DNA of 12,069 bases from Halanaerobium sp. (lineage in GTDB: Bacteria; Bacillota; Halanaerobiia; Halanaerobiales; Halanaerobiaceae), in contig QBLP01000033.1 of the NCBI GenBank assembly GCA_003070825.1, positions 1 to 12,069 of the forward strand. Reading direction: 5' to 3'. The notes beneath the pieces were generated by a model that was not told the origin of the DNA, did no database searches, and saw nothing but the letters and a program-made list of their open reading frames with translations. The position numbers and the translations under genes are program-made. Below, piece after piece: positions 1-7,849 of this stretch. Numbering within the stretch: the first letter of the stretch is position 1; each line of letters opens with the position of its first letter.

Positions 1-19
1 AGATGTGTATAAGAGACAG
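1..19. other. Untrimmed Tn5/Nextera mosaic-end adapter
   Basis: The first 19 bases, AGATGTGTATAAGAGACAG, are identical to the transposase mosaic end used in tagmentation libraries. This is a library artefact at a contig end, not part of the genome. The lnt reading frame happens to stay open through it, so a naive translation would add about six false residues to Lnt. Confidence 0.97.
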
Positions 20-1387
20 ATAATTTTCTGCAGGATCAACTTTCTTGTACTCACCGGAAGGATAAATAATCCCACTGTGAGCCTGATTTCCTGTTTTAAT
101 AACCGGCATTCTGTTTTCGACTGCTCTCAATACTGCAGCCTGCCACATTATATTTTTTAAAAGCCTGCTTTCATTAAACCAGGCTTCATTTGTCTGATTG
201 ACTATAAAATCAACTTCCTTTTCTGTTTTAACATAAGCCGGATATAATATTTCTGAACAAATTACGGTTTTCCACTTTAAGTTTCCACTTTTAAAGATAA
301 CTCTTTCGTCTCCCGCTTCTAAGGATGAGAAATAATAAGGTGTATACTTGTTTAAAAGCTCCAAAAAGGGATAGGTCTCACCAAAATAAAGCAGCAGATT
401 TTTATCGTAACGAGCAAGTACTTCTCCCTCCTCTGAAAGCAAATAGGAACTATTGTAGCGGCTGCTGCCTGAATCTTTAGAGGCTAGAGAACCAATCTGA
501 ACTGGAGTTTCAAATTCTGCTGCCAGTCTTTCTAAAAAAAGCTGCCGGTAATGCTGATTTCGATGAAAATCAAAGGTAAGATTTGTTTCCGGAGCAATAA
601 CCAGGCTCGTCTGATTTAATTTATCAGCCGCATTTAAAGTCAGCTCAATATTCTGCTCCAGCTGCCTGGAACTCCATTTTTCCTGCTGCTTAATTTCGCT
701 GGTGATAATCCCGATCTCTATCTTTTCTGAAATGTTGCTGCTTTCAGCCAGCTGCTTCTGCTGACTGTAATGAGAAAAACTAAAAATAAGCACTATCAAA
801 AGTCCGAGCACCAGTATTTTTTTGAAATTTTTCTTTAAAATAATCTGAAAGAGCAGCCCATTAACCAGAATCAGGATAAAAGTTAAAAGCCAGATTCCTC
901 CCGGATCAGCCAGCTGAATAAACGCCAAAAATTCAGCCTGAGTGTAGGCAGGGTTGGCAATTGGGAAAAAGAAGAGCAGATAATGGCGGGCCAGCTCAAA
1001 GAGAGTCCAGGAGCCGGCAAAGAAAAAAGGATTAAAACCTTCAGCTGCCAAAAGGCGCTGCTCCAGGTAAAAATAAATGAGAAAAAAGATGCCGTAGCTT
1101 AAAGCAAGCAGCAAAAAAAGCAGCACTAAAAGTAAAATAATAATTGGCAGTGGCGCCCCGGTATATAATTTAATTGAATGATACATAAAATTGCCTGAGA
1201 AAAGTAGAATCCAGAATCCGAGATTCCAGCCGCTCAAAAAAATCTTTTTATATCTCATTCCCGGCCTGTAGTGATAAAGATAATAGAGAAAGGGCAAAAA
1301 AGCAATCCAGGTCAAAAAATAGAGGTGCATATAGTAATTGGCCGCGGTCAATAATACTGCTGTTAAAATTGTTAATATCAGGCCCAT
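20..1387 (-). CDS. lnt: Apolipoprotein N-acyltransferase Lnt, 3' end missing
   Basis: Lnt transfers a third acyl chain from phospholipid to the N-terminal cysteine of lipoproteins, the last maturation step in diderm bacteria, and acts in the inner membrane. The 456 visible residues start with several hydrophobic segments (about residues 1-205) followed by a nitrilase-like domain. The expected Glu-Lys-Cys triad is visible: E267 in IAPETN, K329 in YDKNLLLYFGE and C377 in VICSEI; NQTNEAWF and the RAVENRMPVIKTGNQAHSG segment also fit the family. Compared with the roughly 510-residue E. coli enzyme, the last 50 or so residues (end of the nitrilase domain and final membrane helix) are beyond the contig end. 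The ATG at 1387 has GAGAGGT (minus strand) 6 nt upstream. It lies 60 nt downstream of lptA in the same direction, so it is probably the third gene of the envelope operon. Confidence 0.93.
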
Positions 1388-1447
1388 CGCTTTACCTCTC
1401 TCCCTTGAAATTTTAAGTCAGTCTTTTTCTGCAAACCAAATATTAGA

Positions 1448-2131
1448 TTAATCCAGCATCATCTTAATTTCGACATTACCCTCTGCAGTATAGCCTTCTC
1501 CCCCTTCTTTTAGGTTGAAGGTTGCTCGATCACTGCGCACCCAGTCGCGGTCTTCCTCGATCTCCACATTACCTGTCAGCTCCATCATTTCAGTTTCGCC
1601 ATTATAGTTGGCTTTGTCGCCTCTAAATTTCTGGCCGTCATAATCAATCTCCACATTTTCTTCAGCAGTAAATGAATTATTGTCCCCGGTTATTTTTAGA
1701 TAATCACTGTGCAGAACCATTTCATCTCCGTCAGATAAAATGTAATTAAGTACTGCTTCATTTTCAAAAATATATTCTTCAGTTTCTAAAAAAGCAGTCA
1801 GCAGTTTTGATTTAACTCTGCCGTCAGGATATTCGACTGCAATTTCTTCTTTTAAGATCATCTTCTGCTCATCTCTAAACAGCTCACCCTGGAGGGCATT
1901 AATTATGGTCTCATCTTTTCTGATTCGAACTCCACCACTCAAAAGTGTTTTTTCCTCCTGATATTCCAGGCGGGAGGCGTTGATATAGACTGCATCTTCA
2001 TTTTCTGTTGACTCTTCGACTTCTGCTGACTGCTCAGTATTTTGCTCAGACTGGGCCAGCCCGGAAGCTGAGAAGCTGAAAACTAAAATTAAAATTATTA
2101 TAACTGATAAGATTACTCTTTTAGCCTGCAT
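1448..2131 (-). CDS. lptA: LptA-like periplasmic LPS-transport protein (OstA-like)
   Basis: LptA forms the periplasmic bridge that carries lipopolysaccharide from the inner-membrane LptBFGC complex to LptD. The 227-residue protein has a signal peptide (residues 1-26, likely cut after GLA), an acidic Glu/Ser/Asn-rich linker (27-46), then repeated short beta-strand motifs typical of the OstA/LptA beta-jellyroll, such as YINASRLEYQEEKTLLSGGV and the TAEENVEI / LTGNVEI / TAEGNVEI series. The ATG at 2131 is supported by AAAGGAGA (2138-2145), 6 nt upstream and directly abutting the stop codon of the preceding gene; only 14 nt separate the two genes, so translation is probably coupled. It could be an LptC-like or other OstA-fold protein rather than strict LptA, but the soluble form with a cleavable signal favours LptA. 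Confidence 0.85.
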   Translation of the reverse strand: MQAKRVILSVIIILILVFSFSASGLAQSEQNTEQSAEVEESTENEDAVYINASRLEYQEEKTLLSGGVRIRKDETIINALQGELFRDEQKMILKEEIAVEYPDGRVKSKLLTAFLETEEYIFENEAVLNYILSDGDEMVLHSDYLKITGDNNSFTAEENVEIDYDGQKFRGDKANYNGETEMMELTGNVEIEEDRDWVRSDRATFNLKEGGEGYTAEGNVEIKMMLD

Positions 2132-2137
2132 CGAATT

Positions 2138-2145
2138 TCTCCTTT
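2138..2145 (-). promoter_or_regulatory. Ribosome binding site of lptA
   Basis: AAAGGAGA on the minus strand, 6 nt before the lptA ATG and immediately after the TAG stop of the permease-barrel fusion. The position suggests translational coupling of the two genes. Confidence 0.8.
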
Positions 2146-5100
2146 CTACAAATCACCGCTTTTAAGGCGGTCTTCTATCCGTGATTCAAAAATCAGATCG
2201 TCTTCTGTTTTAGTAAAGCCAACTGGATCGGCGGGGAAAAGATCGATTGAATACTGAACAGTAAATTCCTCCCGCAGATAATCATAGCTAAACTTAAGCT
2301 CCCGGCAGTGGAATCTCTTATTGAGCTGAATATTGGCCTCCCTGATCTGCTGATCATAGTCATAATCGATACTCAAATTACTCTCCAGATACCAGCCCCA
2401 GTCTCCTTCCAGCTCATAAATCAGCTGATTGTCAATTTCTTCAAGCCGGGAGGAATTGAGGTCATATTCAAGCCCCAGCCGGTGCTCCCAGCGCTCGCTC
2501 TCATAAGTACTGCTGAAAATTAGTTGATCATCAAAAAGCATATTATTCAAGTCATAACGAGTTCCAAGCTTAAGCTCCCAATTTTCGGTCGGGTTTAAGT
2601 CCAGATATGCTTCCAGCGGCAGATACTGATAATCAAGAAAGTCATAACCGCCTTCCAGGTCAAAATCTAGATAGGGAGAAATTTGATAATTAAGCTCATT
2701 TTCAAGCTCATTTTTTCTTTCCACCTCATCAAATTCAAAGGGGGTATAGCCCCACTGCTCTCGATATGTATAGTTATTGCGCAGAGTTAAGCTGCGGCCT
2801 AAATTTGTCCTCAGCCGCAGGCCGGTTTCAGAATGCTGCTGGTTGGGAATTCGGTCATATTCTCTGCCTTCAATCTGATAGGCACTGCTGCTGAATTCCT
2901 GGCTGACTCTCAGATAACTATTTAAAGGCAGGGAAAAAGAGTCACTGTATTCTGCTTCCCCGCGAATCCGGTAACCTTCTACTCCACTGGCATCTTCGTA
3001 ATAACGCCCCAGCTGACCGAGGTAGGAAAAAGCCCCCGGTGGATTATAGTCGAGAGAAAGCTCCGGCAGTCGGGAAAAGTTAACCTGGTCATCTTCTGTC
3101 AGGCGGGGAGAATACTGCTCCAGTAAAAAAGTGAAATCATAATAACCGCTTCTTTTGGAGATTGAAAATTCCCCTCCCTGTCTGCTTTTTAAAGGGTCTG
3201 TAGGACTTTCCCTCTCACCATCATAATAGTTAAGCCGACTGCGCCAGCCTCCGCCTGGATTATAGCGCAGGTCAAGGTCTCTATTGATTTCCCGCTCCAG
3301 ACCATCATCAGGATCCCTGATATAATCGCGGTCATAATTAACTCTGGCTGTCAGACTGTCGAAAAAGCGGTCATAAAAATAGAAATCAAGCCCGTAATCT
3401 TTTTGATCCCGGCTGTTCTGCTCAAAATAATCCTCTTCTTCATAATCAAAATTTATTCTGCTGCGCCGACTCTGTTTGTTGTAGTAAAAATCAAGTCCAG
3501 TCTCGATTTCAATTCTGTCATCATAATCCTGATAAAAATAGGACAATTCTTCCTCCCAGCTGCCGAGATCGGCCTCATGATATAATTCTGCTTCCCAGTT
3601 GAAAAGGCCGGGAAGATCAGTTTTATTCTGCTGAGTATAGTAATAAAGATAGGCTTCCTGCCGGCTGCTGTTGAGAAAGTACTGTTTAATTCCCCCTGCT
3701 GAACCTGAAATAGTGTAGTGGTCCAGATAAAAGTTACCGGGGAGGTCAAAGCGGTTGTTGTAAAAGTATTTGGTCTTGATAAACCAGCCCCGCTGCTGAT
3801 GGTAGCCAAAGGGAGGGACAAAATTGCTGTTTTCTTCTTTCAATGAGATGTAAAGATAGGGCCAGTATAAAAGCGGCAGCCTGCCGTTTAGTTCTTTAAA
3901 AACTATATTATACATCTTAATATATTCTTCCGGTTTAATGACAACTCTTTCTGCATCAAAATAATAGTGGGGACTGTCAAAATCACAGCCCGAAATTGCT
4001 CCGGGTAAAAGCTCAATATTTTCGGCACTCTCCAGACTGCGCTGGCTGCCGTCGGCAAGCTCAATCTTTATATCTTCTGATTTTAAATAATACTGACCAT
4101 AATTACCATCGATATTACCTCTAATTTTAATAAAGCCACTGCTCTGATCATAGTCTAAATAATCTGCATTGACTCTAAATTCTTCCGCACTTCCGGCTGT
4201 GTTCAGACTTAAAACCAGCAGGAAAACCGCCGTAGAAATCCCCAGGATTTTAAAGATCTTATTGATTATTTTTTGCCAGGAATCACGCCAGAAAAGCAGT
4301 GCAACTCCCAGAAGCAGAAATATCAGATTGGGCAGCCAGGCAGCAACCAGTGGTGGCAGAATATAATTTTTGCCAAAAGAGCGGCTGAAGGATAAAATTA
4401 CATAGTATAAAAAGACAATGACGATTGTAAAAATCAAATTTAAAGTTCTGCTTTCCTTACCACTCAAGCTTAAGGGAACACTAATCAGCACAAAAAGGAG
4501 AGCTGTCAGCGGCTCGGCGAGTTTCAAATGATAGTCAACCATCAAGGAATCCACATTAATCCCGCTTTTTTTGAATAGAGCAATTCTTTTGCCGAGTTCT
4601 TCTCTGCTCATTTCTGATGAAGACTTCTGGCTGCCGTAAAGTTCTTTCATTTCATCAGTCAGCTGAATCTCCATCTCCTGAAATTTACTTTCAAAAATAA
4701 CTCGTCCCTGTTCATCATACTGGTGAATAATTCCTGAATTTAAAAGCCAGCGGTTTTCTTCAATTATTCCCCGCTCAGCTGTAATTACCTCCGGGAACTG
4801 GTCCTGACCCAGCTCATAAATAACAACCCGGCGCAGCTCCCCAGCCTTTTCGTCATATTCTTCAACATAAAAAAGACGCCCCTGAGGACCTTTAAAAAAG
4901 ACTTCTTCTTCCGGATCGGGCATTGCATCTTTTAAAATTGTTTCGCGAATAATATTATTTGCCTGGTGATTTGCCCAGGGCACAATCTTCTCATTTAAAA
5001 TCAGGGTCAGCCCACTCACAGTTATTCCGACAACCAGCAGTGGAATTATCAGCCGAAAAATGCTGACTCCTCCCATTCTAATTGCTGTAATCTCATTTTC

Positions 5101-5361
5101 TCTATTCAGCCGCCCAATCCCGGTCATCGTTGCAAATAATACTGCAATCGGAAAGGTTTCGACCATTACGGAAGGGATTTTATAGGCTAAAAGCTGCAGC
5201 ACAAGCGGTACCGGAACTTTTTTTACTATTATTAAATCTGTCAGTTGAAAAAAGTAATTACCAATCAGGATCACAGTAACTATAAAAACCCCCAGAATAA
5301 AGGGATAGCTGACCTCCTTGATAATATATTTATCCATTAATTTGATTTTATTTTTTAACAT
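2146..5361 (-). CDS. lptF/G-lptD: Fused LptF/G permease and LptD-like outer-membrane LPS translocon
   Basis: A single 1071-residue frame joins two Lpt machine parts. Residues 1-357 are an LptF/LptG (YjgP/YjgQ) permease, which moves LPS out of the inner membrane: three N-terminal helices (about 20-41, 53-82, 102-123), the family motif GRLNRENEITAIRMGG, a periplasmic domain (125-270) and three C-terminal helices (281-299, 305-326, 334-357). Residues 363-392 look like a second, internal signal peptide ending in AGSA. Residues 395-500 are an OstA-like domain leading to the LptD-type segment RLPLLYWPYLYISL. Residues 500-1071 are a Tyr/Asp/Arg-rich run of alternating strands, as in an outer-membrane barrel. 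The whole protein has only two cysteines, C459 and C1019, placed like the LptD interdomain disulfide partners. The ATG at 5361 is preceded by a modest GATGGGG; Met9 has no ribosome site. LptF and LptG cannot be told apart here. A homopolymer indel at 4269-4274 could be splitting or joining two genes. Confidence 0.88.
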   Translation of the reverse strand: MLKNKIKLMDKYIIKEVSYPFILGVFIVTVILIGNYFFQLTDLIIVKKVPVPLVLQLLAYKIPSVMVETFPIAVLFATMTGIGRLNRENEITAIRMGGVSIFRLIIPLLVVGITVSGLTLILNEKIVPWANHQANNIIRETILKDAMPDPEEEVFFKGPQGRLFYVEEYDEKAGELRRVVIYELGQDQFPEVITAERGIIEENRWLLNSGIIHQYDEQGRVIFESKFQEMEIQLTDEMKELYGSQKSSSEMSREELGKRIALFKKSGINVDSLMVDYHLKLAEPLTALLFVLISVPLSLSGKESRTLNLIFTIVIVFLYYVILSFSRSFGKNYILPPLVAAWLPNLIFLLLGVALLFWRDSWQKIINKIFKILGISTAVFLLVLSLNTAGSAEEFRVNADYLDYDQSSGFIKIRGNIDGNYGQYYLKSEDIKIELADGSQRSLESAENIELLPGAISGCDFDSPHYYFDAERVVIKPEEYIKMYNIVFKELNGRLPLLYWPYLYISLKEENSNFVPPFGYHQQRGWFIKTKYFYNNRFDLPGNFYLDHYTISGSAGGIKQYFLNSSRQEAYLYYYTQQNKTDLPGLFNWEAELYHEADLGSWEEELSYFYQDYDDRIEIETGLDFYYNKQSRRSRINFDYEEEDYFEQNSRDQKDYGLDFYFYDRFFDSLTARVNYDRDYIRDPDDGLEREINRDLDLRYNPGGGWRSRLNYYDGERESPTDPLKSRQGGEFSISKRSGYYDFTFLLEQYSPRLTEDDQVNFSRLPELSLDYNPPGAFSYLGQLGRYYEDASGVEGYRIRGEAEYSDSFSLPLNSYLRVSQEFSSSAYQIEGREYDRIPNQQHSETGLRLRTNLGRSLTLRNNYTYREQWGYTPFEFDEVERKNELENELNYQISPYLDFDLEGGYDFLDYQYLPLEAYLDLNPTENWELKLGTRYDLNNMLFDDQLIFSSTYESERWEHRLGLEYDLNSSRLEEIDNQLIYELEGDWGWYLESNLSIDYDYDQQIREANIQLNKRFHCRELKFSYDYLREEFTVQYSIDLFPADPVGFTKTEDDLIFESRIEDRLKSGDL
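4269..4274 (-). other. A6 homopolymer at the LptF/G-LptD junction
   Basis: On the coding (minus) strand the junction reads TGGCAAAAAATAATCAATAA. With six A residues the permease and barrel are in one frame. With five, the permease frame hits TAA at once. With seven, the permease ends at TAA four codons later, and a GTG at 4286 opens a frame into the signal peptide of the LptD part. The site is therefore either a true fusion point, a slippage site or a one-base error. Confidence 0.75.
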
Positions 5362-5530
5362 AAATTATTACCCCATCAAAATTAAACTTTTTAGCTATTA
5401 GTAATTGTTTTCTATAAATTTTAGCTACTTCCTGCTTTTTGGGGTATAAAAAAAGAGAATTCAGCCAGATTGTGACTAAATCCTCCTTTCGAAAGCGATT
5501 TTAGAGTTCAATGACTTTTAATTTTTAATT

Positions 5531-7657
5531 TTAATACTGACTACCCCAGACAGTTACACCTTTATCAGAAAGGGCGCTGAAGGTCATTACTTCTTTAGCT
5601 AAGCCCCTATCAAACTGGCTGATAAATGCTCCATAATATGTTTCTCCCTCAATAGTAATCTCGGCAAAATAATCATCGATCAGCTTCCAGCTGCCTCTTA
5701 CTTCTCCACTGATGCTGCCGTCAGCATTTAGTTTTATTTCTTCTGAATAATTGATCTCCTTATAGCCGTTTTGAATATTACGGCCGTGATTTACAAATTG
5801 ATAGCTGCCGCTTATTTTCTCCCCACTGACTGCCGTCTCCCCACTGACTGCCGAAAGACTCTCACCATTATAAGCATGAGGGGTAATTACCGGCCAGCCT
5901 TTTTGATTAAATAAAGTTTGATGAACTCTGACCTGATGATATTCTCCCTGACCGGGATAGCGGCTGTGGAAGATGACAAAACTTTTGCCGCTGCTCTGGT
6001 CATAATAAGCTGAATTATGGCCCGGTGATAAATATCCCAGTTCAGATTTTTCAAAAACAAAATTACCGATTAATTTAGCACCATAGTTAACCGCATCAGC
6101 CCAGCTGCCGCTGTCATATTCTCTTAGATCTGTCCCCTGAGGATCTAAATAAGGACCATCAACATTTTTAGAGCGAGCGACTCGGATATTATAGCCGCCA
6201 TCTGCTGCCAGGGTGCCAAATGACATATAGAGATAATAATAATCAGTCTCCGGATTATATAAAATATAGCCACCTTCGATTGGAGAATGGCCTCCACCTG
6301 CTAGCTTTTTGCCATAACCTGAGCCTTCTTCTAAATAGCCTGTCTCGGGATTGTAATTTTCTGGATAGCCTGTTTCTTCATCCATCTCAAGCAGGTGAAG
6401 TCCGCCAGCATAAGAACCATATAACATCCAGAGCCTGCCATTTTTGTCATAAAAAACATGAGGGTCAATTACTCCGGGATGTTTTTGATGCCTGAAGTTT
6501 TCACCGGCCTCACGGCTGTACTGACCTTCCTCATATTTTCTGATTAAAATCCTGTCAAACTCATATGGACCTTCTATATTATCAGAAACCGCGAGAGAAA
6601 TATTGGACCGCTCTGACTCCCAGTGGGCTGAACTGAAATATAAATGATATTTATTCGTATCTTTTGCTCTAATTTTGATGGGACTTTTGGCCCAGGTGCT
6701 TTCTGCATCAGGCTCAGGCCAGGCAAGCGTTTCCTGCAGTTCCTCTTCCGGGTTAGGAATAATTGGATTGGAAGCATCCCAATCACCAGAAACCTGCTTC
6801 CACTCTATTAAGTCCTCTGATTTCGCTGCTGCCAGGTGAGAACCAAAGACATAAAAACTTCCATTTTCTTTAATAATCATTGGGTCATGAACTGAAACAC
6901 TCTGAGGATCAAGCTCTACTTTTGTCTCAGCTTTAACTTCAATTTTTTCTGCCCCTGCAGCAAGTTCCGCTACTTCTTCTGCAGTTAAAGGTTGATCATA
7001 AATTCTCAGATCGTCAATTTTACCTTCAAAGGGATTGTCCCAGTAGTTTACACCCAGAGCAAATTTGGCCTCTATCTCACTAAAAACATCAGGAAAATCA
7101 GACCCTCTAAAATGTTCTGTACCGTTGATGTAAAAGTGGACCTCACCCTGATCAACTGCGGCCGCCAGGTGAACCCACTGATCTTCCGGTATCTTAAAAT
7201 TACCATCAGCATCATACCAGTTATTACCTGACCAGAGCATTGTTCTCCCGCTGGGACCCTGGGGCACAAAACTAATCCAGGATTCAATACCTGATTCTTG
7301 ATCAGACAGCCCAGCAAAAAATGTTGTTGTAAACTGATTTATAGTATCTGCCCGCAGCCAGAAGGCAATGCTGTAGGAATAATCGTCAATTAGATTTTCT
7401 GCTAAGAACAATCCTGAACTGCCATCAAAAACTGCTGCCTGACCATTTTTCCCCTGACCAAAATTAATCTTCCCACCACTATTAAAAATTCTGTCACCAG
7501 TTACCTTAAAATCAGAAAAATTACTCTCTGCATCAGTTAAGTCTCCCTCAAACTGATAATGCGCTATTAAATCAGCATCAGCTGCCTGAACAGCAAGACT
7601 AAAAACTAAGAAAATAGTAAATAAAAAAATGACCAGTGAAAGCTTCTTTACTCTCAT
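5531..7657 (-). CDS. Secreted LamG-GH43 glycoside hydrolase, probable endo-arabinanase
   Basis: Likely an extracellular enzyme cutting alpha-1,5-arabinan. From the ATG (708 residues) there is a signal peptide (1-25, cut after VQA), a LamG/concanavalin-like jellyroll (about 29-236, with YSYSIAFWLRAD, QWVHLAAAVD and KIDDLRIYD), a five-bladed GH43 propeller (about 252-594), and a C-terminal beta domain (about 614-708) like that of the larger bacterial arabinanases. Expected GH43 residues are present: base D258 in SVHDPM, D398 in GVIDPHVF, acid E461 in GHSPIEGGY, and the metal-site His H547 in SPGHNSAYYD. The start is ATG at 7657 with GGAGGG 8 nt upstream; a TTG three bases earlier (7660) is possible but less likely. 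It has its own promoter and palindromic operator, so it is probably a regulated single-gene unit. No clear terminator separates it from the lpt operon. Substrate is inferred; other arabinose-containing glycans are possible. Confidence 0.88.
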   Translation of the reverse strand: MRVKKLSLVIFLFTIFLVFSLAVQAADADLIAHYQFEGDLTDAESNFSDFKVTGDRIFNSGGKINFGQGKNGQAAVFDGSSGLFLAENLIDDYSYSIAFWLRADTINQFTTTFFAGLSDQESGIESWISFVPQGPSGRTMLWSGNNWYDADGNFKIPEDQWVHLAAAVDQGEVHFYINGTEHFRGSDFPDVFSEIEAKFALGVNYWDNPFEGKIDDLRIYDQPLTAEEVAELAAGAEKIEVKAETKVELDPQSVSVHDPMIIKENGSFYVFGSHLAAAKSEDLIEWKQVSGDWDASNPIIPNPEEELQETLAWPEPDAESTWAKSPIKIRAKDTNKYHLYFSSAHWESERSNISLAVSDNIEGPYEFDRILIRKYEEGQYSREAGENFRHQKHPGVIDPHVFYDKNGRLWMLYGSYAGGLHLLEMDEETGYPENYNPETGYLEEGSGYGKKLAGGGHSPIEGGYILYNPETDYYYLYMSFGTLAADGGYNIRVARSKNVDGPYLDPQGTDLREYDSGSWADAVNYGAKLIGNFVFEKSELGYLSPGHNSAYYDQSSGKSFVIFHSRYPGQGEYHQVRVHQTLFNQKGWPVITPHAYNGESLSAVSGETAVSGEKISGSYQFVNHGRNIQNGYKEINYSEEIKLNADGSISGEVRGSWKLIDDYFAEITIEGETYYGAFISQFDRGLAKEVMTFSALSDKGVTVWGSQY
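5818..5853 (-). repeat. 18-bp perfect tandem duplication in the GH43 linker
   Basis: TCTCCCCACTGACTGCCG occurs twice in direct succession (5818-5835 and 5836-5853). It encodes AVSGET followed by AVSGEK, in the linker between the GH43 propeller and the C-terminal beta domain, and keeps the frame. Confidence 0.95.
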
Positions 7658-7705
7658 CAATTTAACCCTCCAGCTTATCTTTTAGTTTTTTGTTTAATTA
7701 AATCT

Positions 7706-7735
7706 ATATGATTTTAGTATATACTAAAATCATAT
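7706..7735. promoter_or_regulatory. 30-bp perfect palindrome, probable operator of the GH43 gene
   Basis: A perfect inverted repeat with core TTTTAGTATATACTAAAA (7712-7729), continuing outward by six matching bases on each side. It covers the -10 box and the predicted transcription start of the GH43 gene, so a bound protein would block RNA polymerase. The AGTATATACT centre resembles operators of GntR-type sugar repressors (the TreR site in Bacillus is of the TTGTATATACAA type). The cognate regulator is not in this window. Confidence 0.8.
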
Positions 7736-7758
7736 CAGGTTGATTTATCCATTGTCAA
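7729..7758 (-). promoter_or_regulatory. SigA-type promoter of the GH43 gene
   Basis: On the minus strand: TTGACA (7753-7758), 18-bp spacer, TATGAT (7729-7734). The -35 is a perfect consensus match and the -10 has one mismatch. The start of transcription would be near 7722, leaving a leader of about 65 nt before the ATG. Confidence 0.8.
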
Positions 7759-7780
7759 ACTATTTTAACTAATTTTAGGC

Positions 7781-7817
7781 AAAAAAATAGGCCCAATCAG
7801 ATGATCAGGCCCTTTTT
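7781..7817 (-). terminator. Rho-independent terminator of the protease/inhibitor unit
   Basis: On the minus strand the RNA folds as GGCC-UG-AUCA / UGAU-UG-GGCC (7790-7811, the UG steps as G-U wobbles) followed by UAUUUUUUU. It lies 58 nt downstream of the inhibitor gene stop. The opposite strand ends in only T5 and has C-A mismatches in the stem, so termination is mainly for the minus strand. It isolates the protease/inhibitor unit from the GH43 promoter. Confidence 0.85.
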
Positions 7818-7849
7818 AATAAATTCAGCTCTTTAATTATATTTATTTA

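Noticed and set aside
3453..3821. A 122-codon minus-strand frame inside the barrel region
   Set aside because: It overlaps the LptD-like coding sequence in another frame, has no ribosome site and a composition typical of a shadow frame.
5482..5500. AAAGGAGG on the minus strand plus the palindrome CTTTCGAAAG between the GH43 and Lpt genes
   Set aside because: No start codon follows at a usable distance and no open frame continues, so it is not a gene start; the palindrome is not followed by a T-run, so it is not a terminator.
5362..5530. Promoter for the Lpt operon
   Set aside because: Candidate -10 boxes (TATAGA, TATACC) have no acceptable -35 at 16-18 bp. I could not support a specific promoter.
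7658..7660. TTG start for the GH43 gene
   Set aside because: The adjacent ATG at 7657 has better spacing (8 nt) to GGAGGG; the TTG only adds one residue.
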